6,612 nt of DNA from Gammaproteobacteria bacterium (GCA_003451715.1 DMJN01000133.1:7813-14424), one strand, 5' to 3'; counted from the stretch's first letter, positions 1-6,242 are shown. Program-made: numbers and translations. The notes: generated from the sequence alone by a model not told the origin.

Positions 1-1035
1 CGCCGTGTGGCTGCCCTTGATCTTTGCCGCATTCAGGGTGCCCGCATCGCAGCCAATCAGCAAACCGCCCGGAAAAGTCATCTTCGGCAGGGAATTCAAC
101 CCCCCCTTAATAATTGCCCGGGCCCCATAACTGATGCGCTTGCCTCCCTCGATGTACTTGCTGATGACCGGGTGATGCTTGAATTTCTGAAACTCGTCAA
201 ACGGACTGATGTGCGGGTTCTTGTATGAAAGATCCACAATCAAACCAAGGGACACCTGCCCCCCTTCGACATGGTAAAGAAATCCACCACTGGTCGCGGC
301 GAAACTGGCACCTGTCATCGGGTAGCCTGCGGTGTGTACTACCAGTCCTTCCTGATGGTTGTCCTCGGGAATTTCCCAGACTTCTTTCAAGCCAATCCCG
401 TAATGCTGAGGATCGCTATCTTTGTCCAACTCAAATTTACTGATAATTTCCTTACCCAGGTGTCCCCGGCAGCCTTCCGCAAGGATGGTGTACCTGACAT
501 GAAATTCGAAACCGGGCTCGAAGGTTGATTTCTTTTCACCTCCTGCATCGATGCCCATGTCGCCGGTCGCCACCCCCCTCACGCTACCGTCCTCGTGATA
601 CAGTATTTCGGCGACGGCGAATCCGGGAAACACTTCTGCTCCCAGCTCCATAGCCTGTTCCGCCAGCCAGCGGCACAGGTTACCGAGAGAGATTATGTAG
701 TTTCCGTGGTTGTGCATGGGTCGTGGCACCAGCAGACCCGGAAACTTGAAGGAAGACTCGGCACTCGGCAGGAAGTAGACATCGTCACCGGTTACCCGGG
801 TATTCAGAGGCGCGTTGCGCTCCCGCCAGTCAGGAAACAGCTCTTCCAGGGCAGACGGCTCGAACACGGCACCGGAAAGGATATGCGCCCCGACTTCGGA
901 GCCCTTCTCCAGCACGCACACCGACAGTTCCTGCTCGGCGCTCTGTGCCATCTGCAGGAGTCGGCAGGCAGTCGATAGTCCCGCCGGACCGGCGCCGACG
1001 ATGACAACATCGACTTCCATGGATTCACGTTGCAT
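1..1035 (-). CDS. Electron transfer flavoprotein-ubiquinone oxidoreductase (ETF-QO), N-terminal 345 residues, runs off left edge
   Basis: The enzyme is a peripheral inner-membrane flavo-iron-sulfur protein that takes electrons from reduced ETF, which is loaded by acyl-CoA and other dehydrogenases, and passes them to ubiquinone. Seen here: the translation begins MQRESMEVDVVIVGAGPAG, with the FAD dinucleotide-binding GAGPAG at residues 14-19. It continues with family-typical blocks: GAHILSGAVFEP, FPGLLVPRPMHNHGNY, LAEGCRGHLGK, HYGIGLKEVWE, GGFLYHVEGGQVSLG, and near the edge FPGGLLIGCDAGTLNAAKIK followed by GSHTA. The family is about 550 residues, so roughly 200 C-terminal residues, including the 4Fe-4S ferredoxin-like domain, lie outside the window. 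The start at 1035 is chosen because AGAGG (1043-1047) sits 7 bases upstream; Met6 is a less likely alternative. No frameshift is seen. It is transcribed divergently from the receptor genes. In several proteobacteria etfBA lies next to this gene, but not on this side here. Confidence 0.95.
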   Translation of the reverse strand, partial: MQRESMEVDVVIVGAGPAGLSTACRLLQMAQSAEQELSVCVLEKGSEVGAHILSGAVFEPSALEELFPDWRERNAPLNTRVTGDDVYFLPSAESSFKFPGLLVPRPMHNHGNYIISLGNLCRWLAEQAMELGAEVFPGFAVAEILYHEDGSVRGVATGDMGIDAGGEKKSTFEPGFEFHVRYTILAEGCRGHLGKEIISKFELDKDSDPQHYGIGLKEVWEIPEDNHQEGLVVHTAGYPMTGASFAATSGGFLYHVEGGQVSLGLIVDLSYKNPHISPFDEFQKFKHHPVISKYIEGGKRISYGARAIIKGGLNSLPKMTFPGGLLIGCDAGTLNAAKIKGSHTA

Positions 1036-1042
1036 AGATAAG

Positions 1043-1047
1043 CCTCT
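1043..1047 (-). promoter_or_regulatory. Ribosome-binding site of the ETF-QO gene
   Basis: On the minus strand AGAGG lies 7 bases before the ATG at 1035. It favours that start over the in-frame Met codon five codons further in. Confidence 0.65.
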
Positions 1048-1136
1048 GAATAAATTCTAATGCATGACGATAAACAGGTTGCGCTTGGTCGTATAAGGGG
1101 TGATAGCGACTACAAATCCCCGTAGAACCAGTCAGT

Positions 1137-1150
1137 TAGCCAGTTGGCTA
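1137..1150. repeat. 14-base inverted repeat TAGCCA-GT-TGGCTA, operator-like
   Basis: Two perfect 6-base arms are separated by two bases. The short spacer makes a DNA-binding dimer site more plausible than an RNA hairpin. It lies 102 bases from the ETF-QO start and just upstream of a -10-like TATACT (1161-1166) reading toward the receptor gene, so it could serve either promoter. The binding protein is unknown. Confidence 0.4.
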
Positions 1151-1210
1151 TTATCCTCAATATACTCCGGGAGCGCAAAACAGGCAGATATGAGCTGCAG
1201 CATTACAAAA

Positions 1211-1217
1211 TGTCACA
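1211..1217 (+). promoter_or_regulatory. TGTCACA motif shared with the second receptor gene's upstream region
   Basis: TGTCACA lies 143 bases before the receptor start at 1354. The same heptamer lies 156 bases before the second receptor start (3669-3675), preceded in both cases by an A/T-rich run (AAAA here, ATT there). It may be a conserved regulator half-site kept after gene duplication. A heptamer can recur by chance, so this is tentative. Confidence 0.25.
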
Positions 1218-1255
1218 ATAAATGAAGAATCTGTGAATCTTCAATCGGTCTTTTA

Positions 1256-1285
1256 GGGGCATACTTGTAAGCATACGTATGCCTC
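1256..1285. promoter_or_regulatory. Cluster of GCATAC half-sites including a 12-base perfect palindrome, probable operator
   Basis: GCATAC occurs at 1259-1264 and 1271-1276, exactly 12 bases apart, and its reverse complement GTATGC follows directly at 1277-1282. The last two make the perfect palindrome GCATACGTATGC (1271-1282). The outer copies can also pair as GGGGCATAC/GTATGCCTC (one G-T pair) around a 12-base loop. The cluster lies about 70-100 bases before the first receptor gene. Repeated dyads of this sort are typical of operators. No known regulator consensus was recognised. Confidence 0.45.
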
Positions 1286-1292
1286 AAATTTA

Positions 1293-1318
1293 GCAGCAAC
1301 CCCTGAAAAGAGTGCTGC
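1293..1318 (+). other. Leader hairpin before the first receptor gene
   Basis: GCAGCA (1293-1298) pairs with TGCTGC (1313-1318) around a 14-base loop, 35 bases before the start codon. No T-run follows, so it is not an intrinsic terminator. The second receptor gene also has a hairpin in the equivalent place, but with different sequence. Confidence 0.3.
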
Positions 1319-1342
1319 CATCTATAGCTAGCGGGAATTACC

Positions 1343-1346
1343 GGAG
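1343..1346 (+). promoter_or_regulatory. Ribosome-binding site of the first receptor gene
   Basis: GGAG lies 7 bases before ATG at 1354 and fixes that start: the protein then begins directly with a signal peptide. The surrounding ACCGGAGT is identical to the block at 3812-3819 before the second receptor gene. Confidence 0.75.
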
Positions 1347-1353
1347 TATCCAG

Positions 1354-3515
1354 ATGATAAGTCGTCATAAATCTGTGGGATTTACCCGTAAGATCGCCCC
1401 TACATGCCTGCTGCTGGCGGTTATACAAGCCAATCATGTATTGGCTCAGGATGCTCCCATCACCGGTGATGACTCGACGGTTACCTATCCCGCCGCCTAT
1501 TTCGAACAGTATGAACCTTTCTCGGTTGCCGATATGCTGGATCGCATTCCCGGCATTAACGTCGCCCGCCAACAAGGTCCCAGCAGCGGTGGCCCGGGCA
1601 GTTCACAGGGCTTGGGCGTGGCGAAGATCAGGTACTCATTGATGGTCGCCGCATTGCCGGCAAGGAAAATGAGGGCAATAGCCAATTGTCGCGAATCCCC
1701 GCCGACCAGGTGGAACGCATCGAGATCATCCGTGGCACCTCGGGAGACCTCGACGTTCGAGGGGCCACTCAGATCATTAATATCGTCTTACTCGAAGCAG
1801 AATCACGATCTTCCATAAACTACGAAGTAAACGTTGACCACAACCATGACGGCGAAATAAAGCCCGGAGCCAAGCTTTCTCTAAGCGGGCAACGCGGAGC
1901 ATTCGATTACCTGGTCAGCGCAGAATCTGAGTCCCGCTGGGAGTATCGAGTTGGCGAAGAAGTCAGTCTGCTGGCGGATGGCAGCCTGAATGAAATCATC
2001 TATCGGACGACGACTCGTGATGCTCAGCCTCTGGTGGTAAGCACCAACCTGGGGTACCAGTTCGGCGTATCCGACATCGTTCATTTCAATGCGCAGTACG
2101 AGGACAGTGATACTCCCCAAGAAGACACGCGCGCCATATTCGACTACCAGGTGACGCCCATCGGCCTGGCTCATGAACTTGATGACATCGATCTCGATTC
2201 CGATTTTTGGGAGATAGGTGGCGACTACGAACACACTTTTAGCAACGGTAATCGCTTGAAGTCGCTGTTTATCGTAAACCGTAAGGAAAGTGATCGTCTG
2301 AGGAATCGCTTCCTGGTCAATCCCACCGATAACACGAACAATCTGTTTCTAGGTACCTTTAACCGTTACCAGGAGCGCATAATACGGTCCTCCTACTCGA
2401 TGGACCTGACCTCAAACCAGGATCTCGAATTTGGGCTGGAACGTGCGGAAACTATTCTGGACTCTACACTGAAATTGGGCGTACTCACGGCAACCGGCCC
2501 CGTTTCCGAAGCCTTCGGTGGACTTACCCCTAACGCTAATTCAGATGCTACGGTGGAAGAGATCCGTTATGAGGCGTTTGCCATCCACAACTGGCAGATA
2601 AACGATCGTATGTCCCTGGAGAGTACGCTGATATTTGAAGAATCGGAAATCAAACAATCCGGCGATGTAAGCAAGAAACGAGATTTTGACTTCGTTCGAC
2701 CCAAACTGGATTATCGTTTCGATATCACTCCTTCTTTGCAATTGCGTGCCACGGTTGAGAAAGACGTTTCCCAACTAAGCTTTAACGACTTTACCGCCAA
2801 TACCAGCGAGCAGGATGATGATCAGAATGCAATCGCCGGAAACCCAGCCCTGCGTCAGGAGCAATCCTGGCGCTATGACTTGAATCTCGAGTATCGCCTT
2901 AGAGATGATATCGGCGTCATAAATACCAATGTGTTCTATCACGATCTGGAAGATGTCATCGACAAGATCGATGTGTCTACACCCACTGCCCTGCAATCCG
3001 CCAATGGCAATATCGGCGATGGCGAACGTTACGGGATGAGTCTGGATGGTAGCCTCAGGTTAGCTATGTTCGATCTGCCCCAGGTGCTGGTTACTTCCAG
3101 AGTGGCGGTAGAAGACAGCGAAGTGACCGATCCGTTTCGTGGTTATGACCGTCGCTTGGGGCGTCAAGGTCGTGGCAGTTACAGGTATGGCTTTCGTCAT
3201 GACATGGTCAGTCGGGACATCAACTATGGCATTAACGTCAACGGCAGTTTCGACGGTGCCTCGGGGGTCTATGACATAGATAAGATCGAAATCTATGGCG
3301 ACAGCGATGATTTCATTATGGCTTTCCTGGAAATCCAGGGCTGGGGCGACCTTACCTTTCGATTCGAGGCTACCAACTTCCATGAATCCTATCGTTGCCG
3401 CATCCGAGAGCGCTATGTCGGCGGTACCATCGCCACGGGAGTGCTGAACGAAACTGAAGATTCCTGCTGCCATGCCGGCGAGAAATATGCCATCAAGATA
3501 CGGGGCACTTTCTAG
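1354..3515 (+). pseudogene. TonB-dependent outer-membrane receptor, split by a single-base frameshift (copy 1)
   Basis: If intact, this would be a 720-residue outer-membrane receptor importing an unknown ligand with TonB energy. The 5' part (1354 to about 1620) encodes a signal peptide with likely cleavage at VLA-QD after residue 31, then the start of the plug (DSTVTYPAAYF, ADMLDRIPGI). After GLGV the frame is lost and would end at 1818. The other frame resumes at 1623 with EDQVLIDGRR, IEIIRGTS and a complete barrel ending in YAIKIRGTF and TAG. The paralogue at 3825 reads GLGAGENEILINGQ here, so restoring one G in GTGGC (1618-1622) gives GLGVGEDQVLIDG. No second defect is seen, and the C-terminal Phe is kept. 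That fits recent inactivation or a sequence error. A TTG start at 1686 could make the rest, but without a signal peptide. No canonical TonB box is evident. Confidence 0.85.
1618..1623 (+). other. Apparent one-base deletion (frameshift site) in receptor copy 1
   Basis: The reading frame of the signal peptide and early plug passes through GTG GCG here, while the frame of the remaining plug and barrel begins with GAA at 1623. Joining the two on the model of the intact paralogue needs one extra base, most simply a third G in GTGGC. The local sequence has GGCG twice (GGCGTGGCG, 1615-1623), a possible slippage substrate, but no long homopolymer and no X XXY YYZ slippery heptamer. Confidence 0.8.
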
Positions 3516-3609
3516 TCATAATTACTCCGCTGATCTGCTCCCGCAGTTATTTACCGAATCTGGTTAAAGATTCTCCCAAATGAGTCGTTATCTTGTATTT
3601 TTTGGGAAC

Positions 3610-3625
3610 TGTGAAATTCATCGCA
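3610..3625. promoter_or_regulatory. CRP-like site TGTGA-N6-TCGCA
   Basis: The left half TGTGA is a perfect match to the CRP/Vfr-type consensus TGTGA-N6-TCACA, and the right half TCGCA differs by one base, giving 9 of 10 core positions. It is centred about 91 bases upstream of the start point predicted from the TATAAT at 3697. That is compatible with a class I-like upstream activator site, though class I centres are usually nearer. Catabolite control would suit an uptake receptor; this is inference from sequence match only. Confidence 0.4.
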
Positions 3626-3634
3626 ATCCCCCTA

Positions 3635-3656
3635 AATATGGCATATTCGCCATGTT
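3635..3656. repeat. Inverted repeat around GGCATATTCGCC
   Basis: AATATGGC (3635-3642) pairs with GCCATGTT (3649-3656) through 8 pairs including one G-T, around the 6-base loop ATATTC. It contains GGCATA, resembling the GGCATAC of the operator cluster before the first receptor. It may be an operator; function unknown. Confidence 0.3.
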
Positions 3657-3659
3657 ATT

Positions 3660-3702
3660 TGCACAATTTGTCACAGTTTAGGTCAGGGAGCGCCGTTATA
3701 AT
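3660..3702 (+). promoter_or_regulatory. Predicted promoter of receptor copy 2, with TATAAT and an upstream TCACA half-site
   Basis: A perfect TATAAT lies at 3697-3702, giving a predicted start near 3709 and a leader of about 116 bases. No good -35 hexamer exists at 16-18 bases. Instead TGCAC-N6-TCACA (3660-3675) is centred at about -41.5, the class II CRP activator position. Its right half is perfect and its left half poor (2 of 5). The combination of a strong -10, missing -35 and an activator-like half-site suggests an activated promoter. Confidence 0.45.
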
Positions 3703-3743
3703 TTCCCATCTTTTGCAGGGTGATTCAGCACTGGATACACAAC

Positions 3744-3783
3744 AGAGCGCGGTAGAACAAATACTAATCGCCGGCGCTCTTTT
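3744..3783 (+). terminator. Terminator-like hairpin in the leader of receptor copy 2 (possible attenuator)
   Basis: AGAGCGC (3744-3750) pairs perfectly with GCGCTCT (3774-3780), and two further G-C pairs form inside if G3773 bulges. The hairpin runs into TTTT (3780-3783), the form of a weak intrinsic terminator. It lies inside the predicted leader, 41 bases before the start codon, rather than at a gene end. The T-run is short, so termination may be inefficient or conditional. The loop is long (18-23 bases). It could instead be a chance dyad. Confidence 0.4.
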
Positions 3784-3814
3784 GAAGATCGAAGCAAGCA
3801 TTCGCTTTACGACC

Positions 3815-3818
3815 GGAG
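3815..3818 (+). promoter_or_regulatory. Ribosome-binding site of receptor copy 2
   Basis: GGAG lies 6 bases before ATG at 3825. The resulting protein starts directly with a signal peptide, which confirms this start. The block ACCGGAGT is shared with the first receptor gene. Confidence 0.8.
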
Positions 3819-3824
3819 TTTTAG

Positions 3825-5969
3825 ATGACGCGCAGTATCCCGCGTAATTTGTTCAAGGCTGGCGCCCTGAGCCTGGCTATTGCAGCCACTTCACCAGGAC
3901 TGGCTCAGAAAATTGCTGATACGTCCCTGGATGATTCAACAGTCATCTATGGCGCCGCCTACTTCGCAGAATACTCCCCAGTCAATGTTGATGACATGAT
4001 CGATCGGATCCCTGGTGTCAGCCTGGCCATGAACAATCGTGGTGGCGACCGTGGTCGTCGCGGTCTCGGGGCTGGTGAGAATGAGATTCTAATCAACGGT
4101 CAGCGTCAAACCGGCAAGAGCAACGAGGGCCGTAGCCAACTCAGGCGTATTTCTGCCAATCAGGTCGATTATATTGAGATCATCCGTGGCACATCGGAAG
4201 AGATGGATATTCGTGGTGGTGGTCAGGTGGTTAATGTTGTGCTGCTGGACAGTGCCTCCCGATCCAGTGTCACCGCCGAGGCCGATATGGAACACTACCA
4301 GGACGGCACTGTCGAGCCAGGTGCCAAGTTGTCCTGGACTGGTCAAACTGGCAGATTTAACTACCTGCTTCACGTAGAAGCCGAACCACAATACATGAAT
4401 CGTGAGGCCAATGAAGTCAGCCGCAGTGCCCTGGGCGATGTGCTGGAAACCCGCGATGAAGAAAGCGTCATGGAACGCACGGACTACCAGAGCAGTTTCA
4501 ACCTGGGTTATCAGTTCGATAAGAGTATGGTGCAGCTAAACGGCCTGTACGGTTGGGACTGCGCCCCGGAAGACAAGGACCGGGCGATCAACGACTATGC
4601 TGGCTCCTCGTTCACCACCCGCGTGGAACGGGAATACATCGATCGCTGTCGCGATAACTGGGAAGTGGGTGGTGATTACGAGTACGCTTTCGATAATGGC
4701 GGCAAATATCGCTTCCTGTTCATCGTCAACAGCCGCCAGTATGATCAAACCCGTGAGCGCTTCGATGTATTCAGCGACCATGAGGCAAAGGATTTATTCC
4801 TTTATAATGAGGGTCGCGACCAGGAACGTATCTTCCGCACTTCCTATACTTGGGATCCCTTTGACAAGCACGGTTTAGAGGTCGGATTGGAGCGAGCCCA
4901 GACCATTCGCGATGGCGATCTGCGTCTCGGAGTTCCGGGCCCGACAGCATCACCCGACCATGGCAACCTGATGGCCGTCAATATCGATAATGCCGACTCT
5001 ACGGTTGAAGAAATTCGATATGAAAATTTCCTGGTACATAACTGGCAGTTGAACGACAAGATGGCTCTGGAAAGCTCGCTTATTTACGAGACCTCCACAA
5101 TCACCCAGACTGGTGATGTCTACAATAAGCGTGATTTCAATTTCCTACGACCAAAATTCGACTATCGCTTTGACCTGACACAATCCATCCAATTGAGAGC
5201 CACTATCGAGAAGAAGATTTCCCAGCTCAGTTTTTACGATTTCAGCGCCTCATCAGATAACAACGATGATGATCAGAATACCCAGGCCGGCAACCCGGAG
5301 ATCGTGCAGGAACAATCCTGGAACTACTCGCTGAACCTGGAATATCGCCTGCCTAATAGCCTGGGTGTATTGAATTCAGAACTCTATTACCGCGACTACG
5401 AAGACGTTATCGACAAAGTAGATGTGTCTACTGGTCCGGACGACCTGCGTTCAGCCCGGGGTAATATCGGTGATGCCTGGCGCTATGGTCTTAACATGGA
5501 TGCCAGCACACGCCTGGGCTATATCGGACTACCCACTGCCCTGCTATCCCTTGGATTTAGCGTCCAGGATTCGGAAGTTACCGATCCGTTTCTCGGGACT
5601 AAACGCCGTATGCGCCACAACTCCCGTTGGTTCGGTCGCGCCAGCTTTCGCCACGACGTGATTCATTGGGATTTTAGTTACGGCTTTAATTATTTCAATT
5701 CGGATAACGATAGCGACGCACGTACTCAGATCGACATTAACGATATCGAAAGGGATATTCGTGATTACGGATTGTCATTGTTCGTCGAGAAGAAAGCCTT
5801 CGACGGGATTACCTTTCGTCTGAATGTCCAGAATGCCAACGATCCACAAAGTTGTCGCGAGCGAACTCGGTTTCAGGGTGCCACAATCGACGGCATAATC
5901 GAAGAGATCGAGGACTATTGTTCCAGCAATGGTGTTCAGTATGCCTTTACGGTACGACATACCTTTTAA
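3825..5969 (+). CDS. TonB-dependent outer-membrane receptor (copy 2, intact, 714 residues)
   Basis: Predicted outer-membrane receptor that imports an unidentified ligand using TonB-ExbBD energy. Seen: a signal peptide (residues 1-27, cleavage GLA-QK); a plug domain at about 40-150 with DDMIDRIPGV, EILING (87-92) and IEIIRGTS (117-124), followed by RGGGQVVNVVLL; then a large beta-barrel of alternating aromatic strands. The barrel contains the acidic DDDQ and AGNP (488-491) followed by EQSWNYSLNLEYR, a region typical of receptor barrels, and ends in HTF, the terminal Phe used in outer-membrane insertion. No STN domain is present, so signalling through an anti-sigma partner is unlikely. I see no clear TonB box. 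Cysteines occur as C246/C275 and C677/C699 and could form loop disulfides. Length is normal for the family. It follows a frameshifted paralogue, with its own promoter and leader. Ligand cannot be read from the neighbours. Confidence 0.93.
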   Translation: MTRSIPRNLFKAGALSLAIAATSPGLAQKIADTSLDDSTVIYGAAYFAEYSPVNVDDMIDRIPGVSLAMNNRGGDRGRRGLGAGENEILINGQRQTGKSNEGRSQLRRISANQVDYIEIIRGTSEEMDIRGGGQVVNVVLLDSASRSSVTAEADMEHYQDGTVEPGAKLSWTGQTGRFNYLLHVEAEPQYMNREANEVSRSALGDVLETRDEESVMERTDYQSSFNLGYQFDKSMVQLNGLYGWDCAPEDKDRAINDYAGSSFTTRVEREYIDRCRDNWEVGGDYEYAFDNGGKYRFLFIVNSRQYDQTRERFDVFSDHEAKDLFLYNEGRDQERIFRTSYTWDPFDKHGLEVGLERAQTIRDGDLRLGVPGPTASPDHGNLMAVNIDNADSTVEEIRYENFLVHNWQLNDKMALESSLIYETSTITQTGDVYNKRDFNFLRPKFDYRFDLTQSIQLRATIEKKISQLSFYDFSASSDNNDDDQNTQAGNPEIVQEQSWNYSLNLEYRLPNSLGVLNSELYYRDYEDVIDKVDVSTGPDDLRSARGNIGDAWRYGLNMDASTRLGYIGLPTALLSLGFSVQDSEVTDPFLGTKRRMRHNSRWFGRASFRHDVIHWDFSYGFNYFNSDNDSDARTQIDINDIERDIRDYGLSLFVEKKAFDGITFRLNVQNANDPQSCRERTRFQGATIDGIIEEIEDYCSSNGVQYAFTVRHTF

Positions 5970-6026
5970 GTAGTACGCCTTCAGCATCATAGGACAATCG
6001 ACGAGTAGCCCTGTCTTCTCTACGCC

Positions 6027-6173
6027 TTAGTGTGTGTAAAACACTATTGAAGTGAATAAGGCCAGCAGCAGACCACCCTCAAGCAACACAATGAGCTTCT
6101 TGGCTTTCGGTGTAAGTCGATTCAAATACCGGTCTATTGGAACAATAATTTGGGTATATCTGTGATTCGTCAT
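6027..6173 (-). CDS. Small hypothetical protein, 48 residues, probable single-pass membrane protein
   Basis: Not a family I recognise. The minus strand reads MTNHRYTQIIVPIDRYLNRL, then TPKAKK, then a hydrophobic stretch from about residue 28 to 46 (LIVLLEGGLLLALFTSIVFY) interrupted by one Glu and two Gly, and stops after TH. The basic KAKK before the hydrophobic segment predicts an N-in orientation with a two- or three-residue periplasmic end. A good ribosome-binding site, GAGG (6183-6186), lies 9 bases before the ATG, and that is the main evidence for coding. The gene converges on receptor copy 2 with 57 bases between stop codons and no clear terminator. A hairpin and a tandem 15-base repeat lie upstream. 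It is short enough that a chance ORF cannot be excluded. Confidence 0.55.
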   Translation of the reverse strand: MTNHRYTQIIVPIDRYLNRLTPKAKKLIVLLEGGLLLALFTSIVFYTH

Positions 6174-6182
6174 CGTTATCAA

Positions 6183-6205
6183 CCTCATTGGCCCCCTCTG
6201 CCAAT
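6183..6205 (-). promoter_or_regulatory. Ribosome-binding site and adjoining leader hairpin of the small membrane-protein gene
   Basis: In the minus-strand transcript, ATTGGC pairs perfectly with GCCAAT (6187-6192 with 6200-6205) around the 7-base loop AGAGGGG. It is followed at once by the ribosome-binding GAGG (6183-6186), 9 bases before the start. The loop also offers a GAGG-like sequence. A hairpin touching the ribosome-binding site could modulate translation; this is inference. Confidence 0.4.
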
Positions 6206-6212
6206 TCTTGTA

Positions 6213-6242
6213 GCGGTAAGCTTAACGGCGGTTATCTTAACG
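6213..6242. repeat. Two tandem 15-base repeats, operator-like
   Basis: GCGGTAAGCTTAACG (6213-6227) is followed without a gap by GCGGTTATCTTAACG (6228-6242), matching at 13 of 15 positions. The first copy contains the palindrome TAAGCTTA. On the minus strand CGTTAAG recurs every 15 bases. The pair lies 40-69 bases before the small gene's start, where an operator or activator site would be expected. Confidence 0.5.

Larger units (their letters stand above)
1036..1353. other. Divergent intergenic region between ETF-QO and the first receptor gene
   Basis: This 318-base region must hold the promoters for both flanking genes. It is richer in A and T than the genes. I see no convincing ORF; the open frame on the minus strand at 1213-1575 overlaps the start of the receptor gene antisense and has no family features. 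A -10-like TATACT at 1161-1166 has no good -35 partner. Discrete elements inside (inverted repeat 1137-1150, TGTCACA 1211-1217, GCATAC cluster 1256-1285, leader hairpin 1293-1318) are listed separately. Confidence 0.6.
3516..3824. other. Intergenic region between the two receptor genes
   Basis: These 309 bases contain no convincing gene. An 84-codon open frame (3593-3847) has no ribosome-binding site, overlaps the start of the next gene in another frame and resembles nothing. No intrinsic terminator follows the first receptor gene, so readthrough into the second is possible. The region does hold a separate promoter, CRP-like sites, an inverted repeat and a terminator-like leader hairpin, listed separately. 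The second receptor therefore probably has independent control. Confidence 0.6.

Noticed and set aside
1213..1575. 120-codon minus-strand ORF
   Set aside because: It is antisense to the signal peptide and plug of receptor copy 1, whose frame is clearly coding, and shows no protein family features.
1618..1630. Programmed -1 ribosomal frameshifting in receptor copy 1
   Set aside because: No slippery heptamer is present at the junction, no strong pseudoknot is evident just downstream, and the intact paralogue needs no shift.
3574..3607. Inverted repeat TCCCAAA...TTTGGGA as a terminator for receptor copy 1
   Set aside because: The T-run lies before, not after, the right arm, and the loop is 20 bases; it does not have the form of an intrinsic terminator on either strand.
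3593..3847. 84-codon plus-strand ORF upstream of receptor copy 2
   Set aside because: No ribosome-binding site, covers the predicted promoter and leader, overlaps the receptor start in another frame, and has no family features.
6028..6046. TAGTGT/ACACTA hairpin as a terminator between the convergent genes
   Set aside because: Only 6 A/T-rich pairs and no T-run; it overlaps the last codons of the small minus-strand gene.
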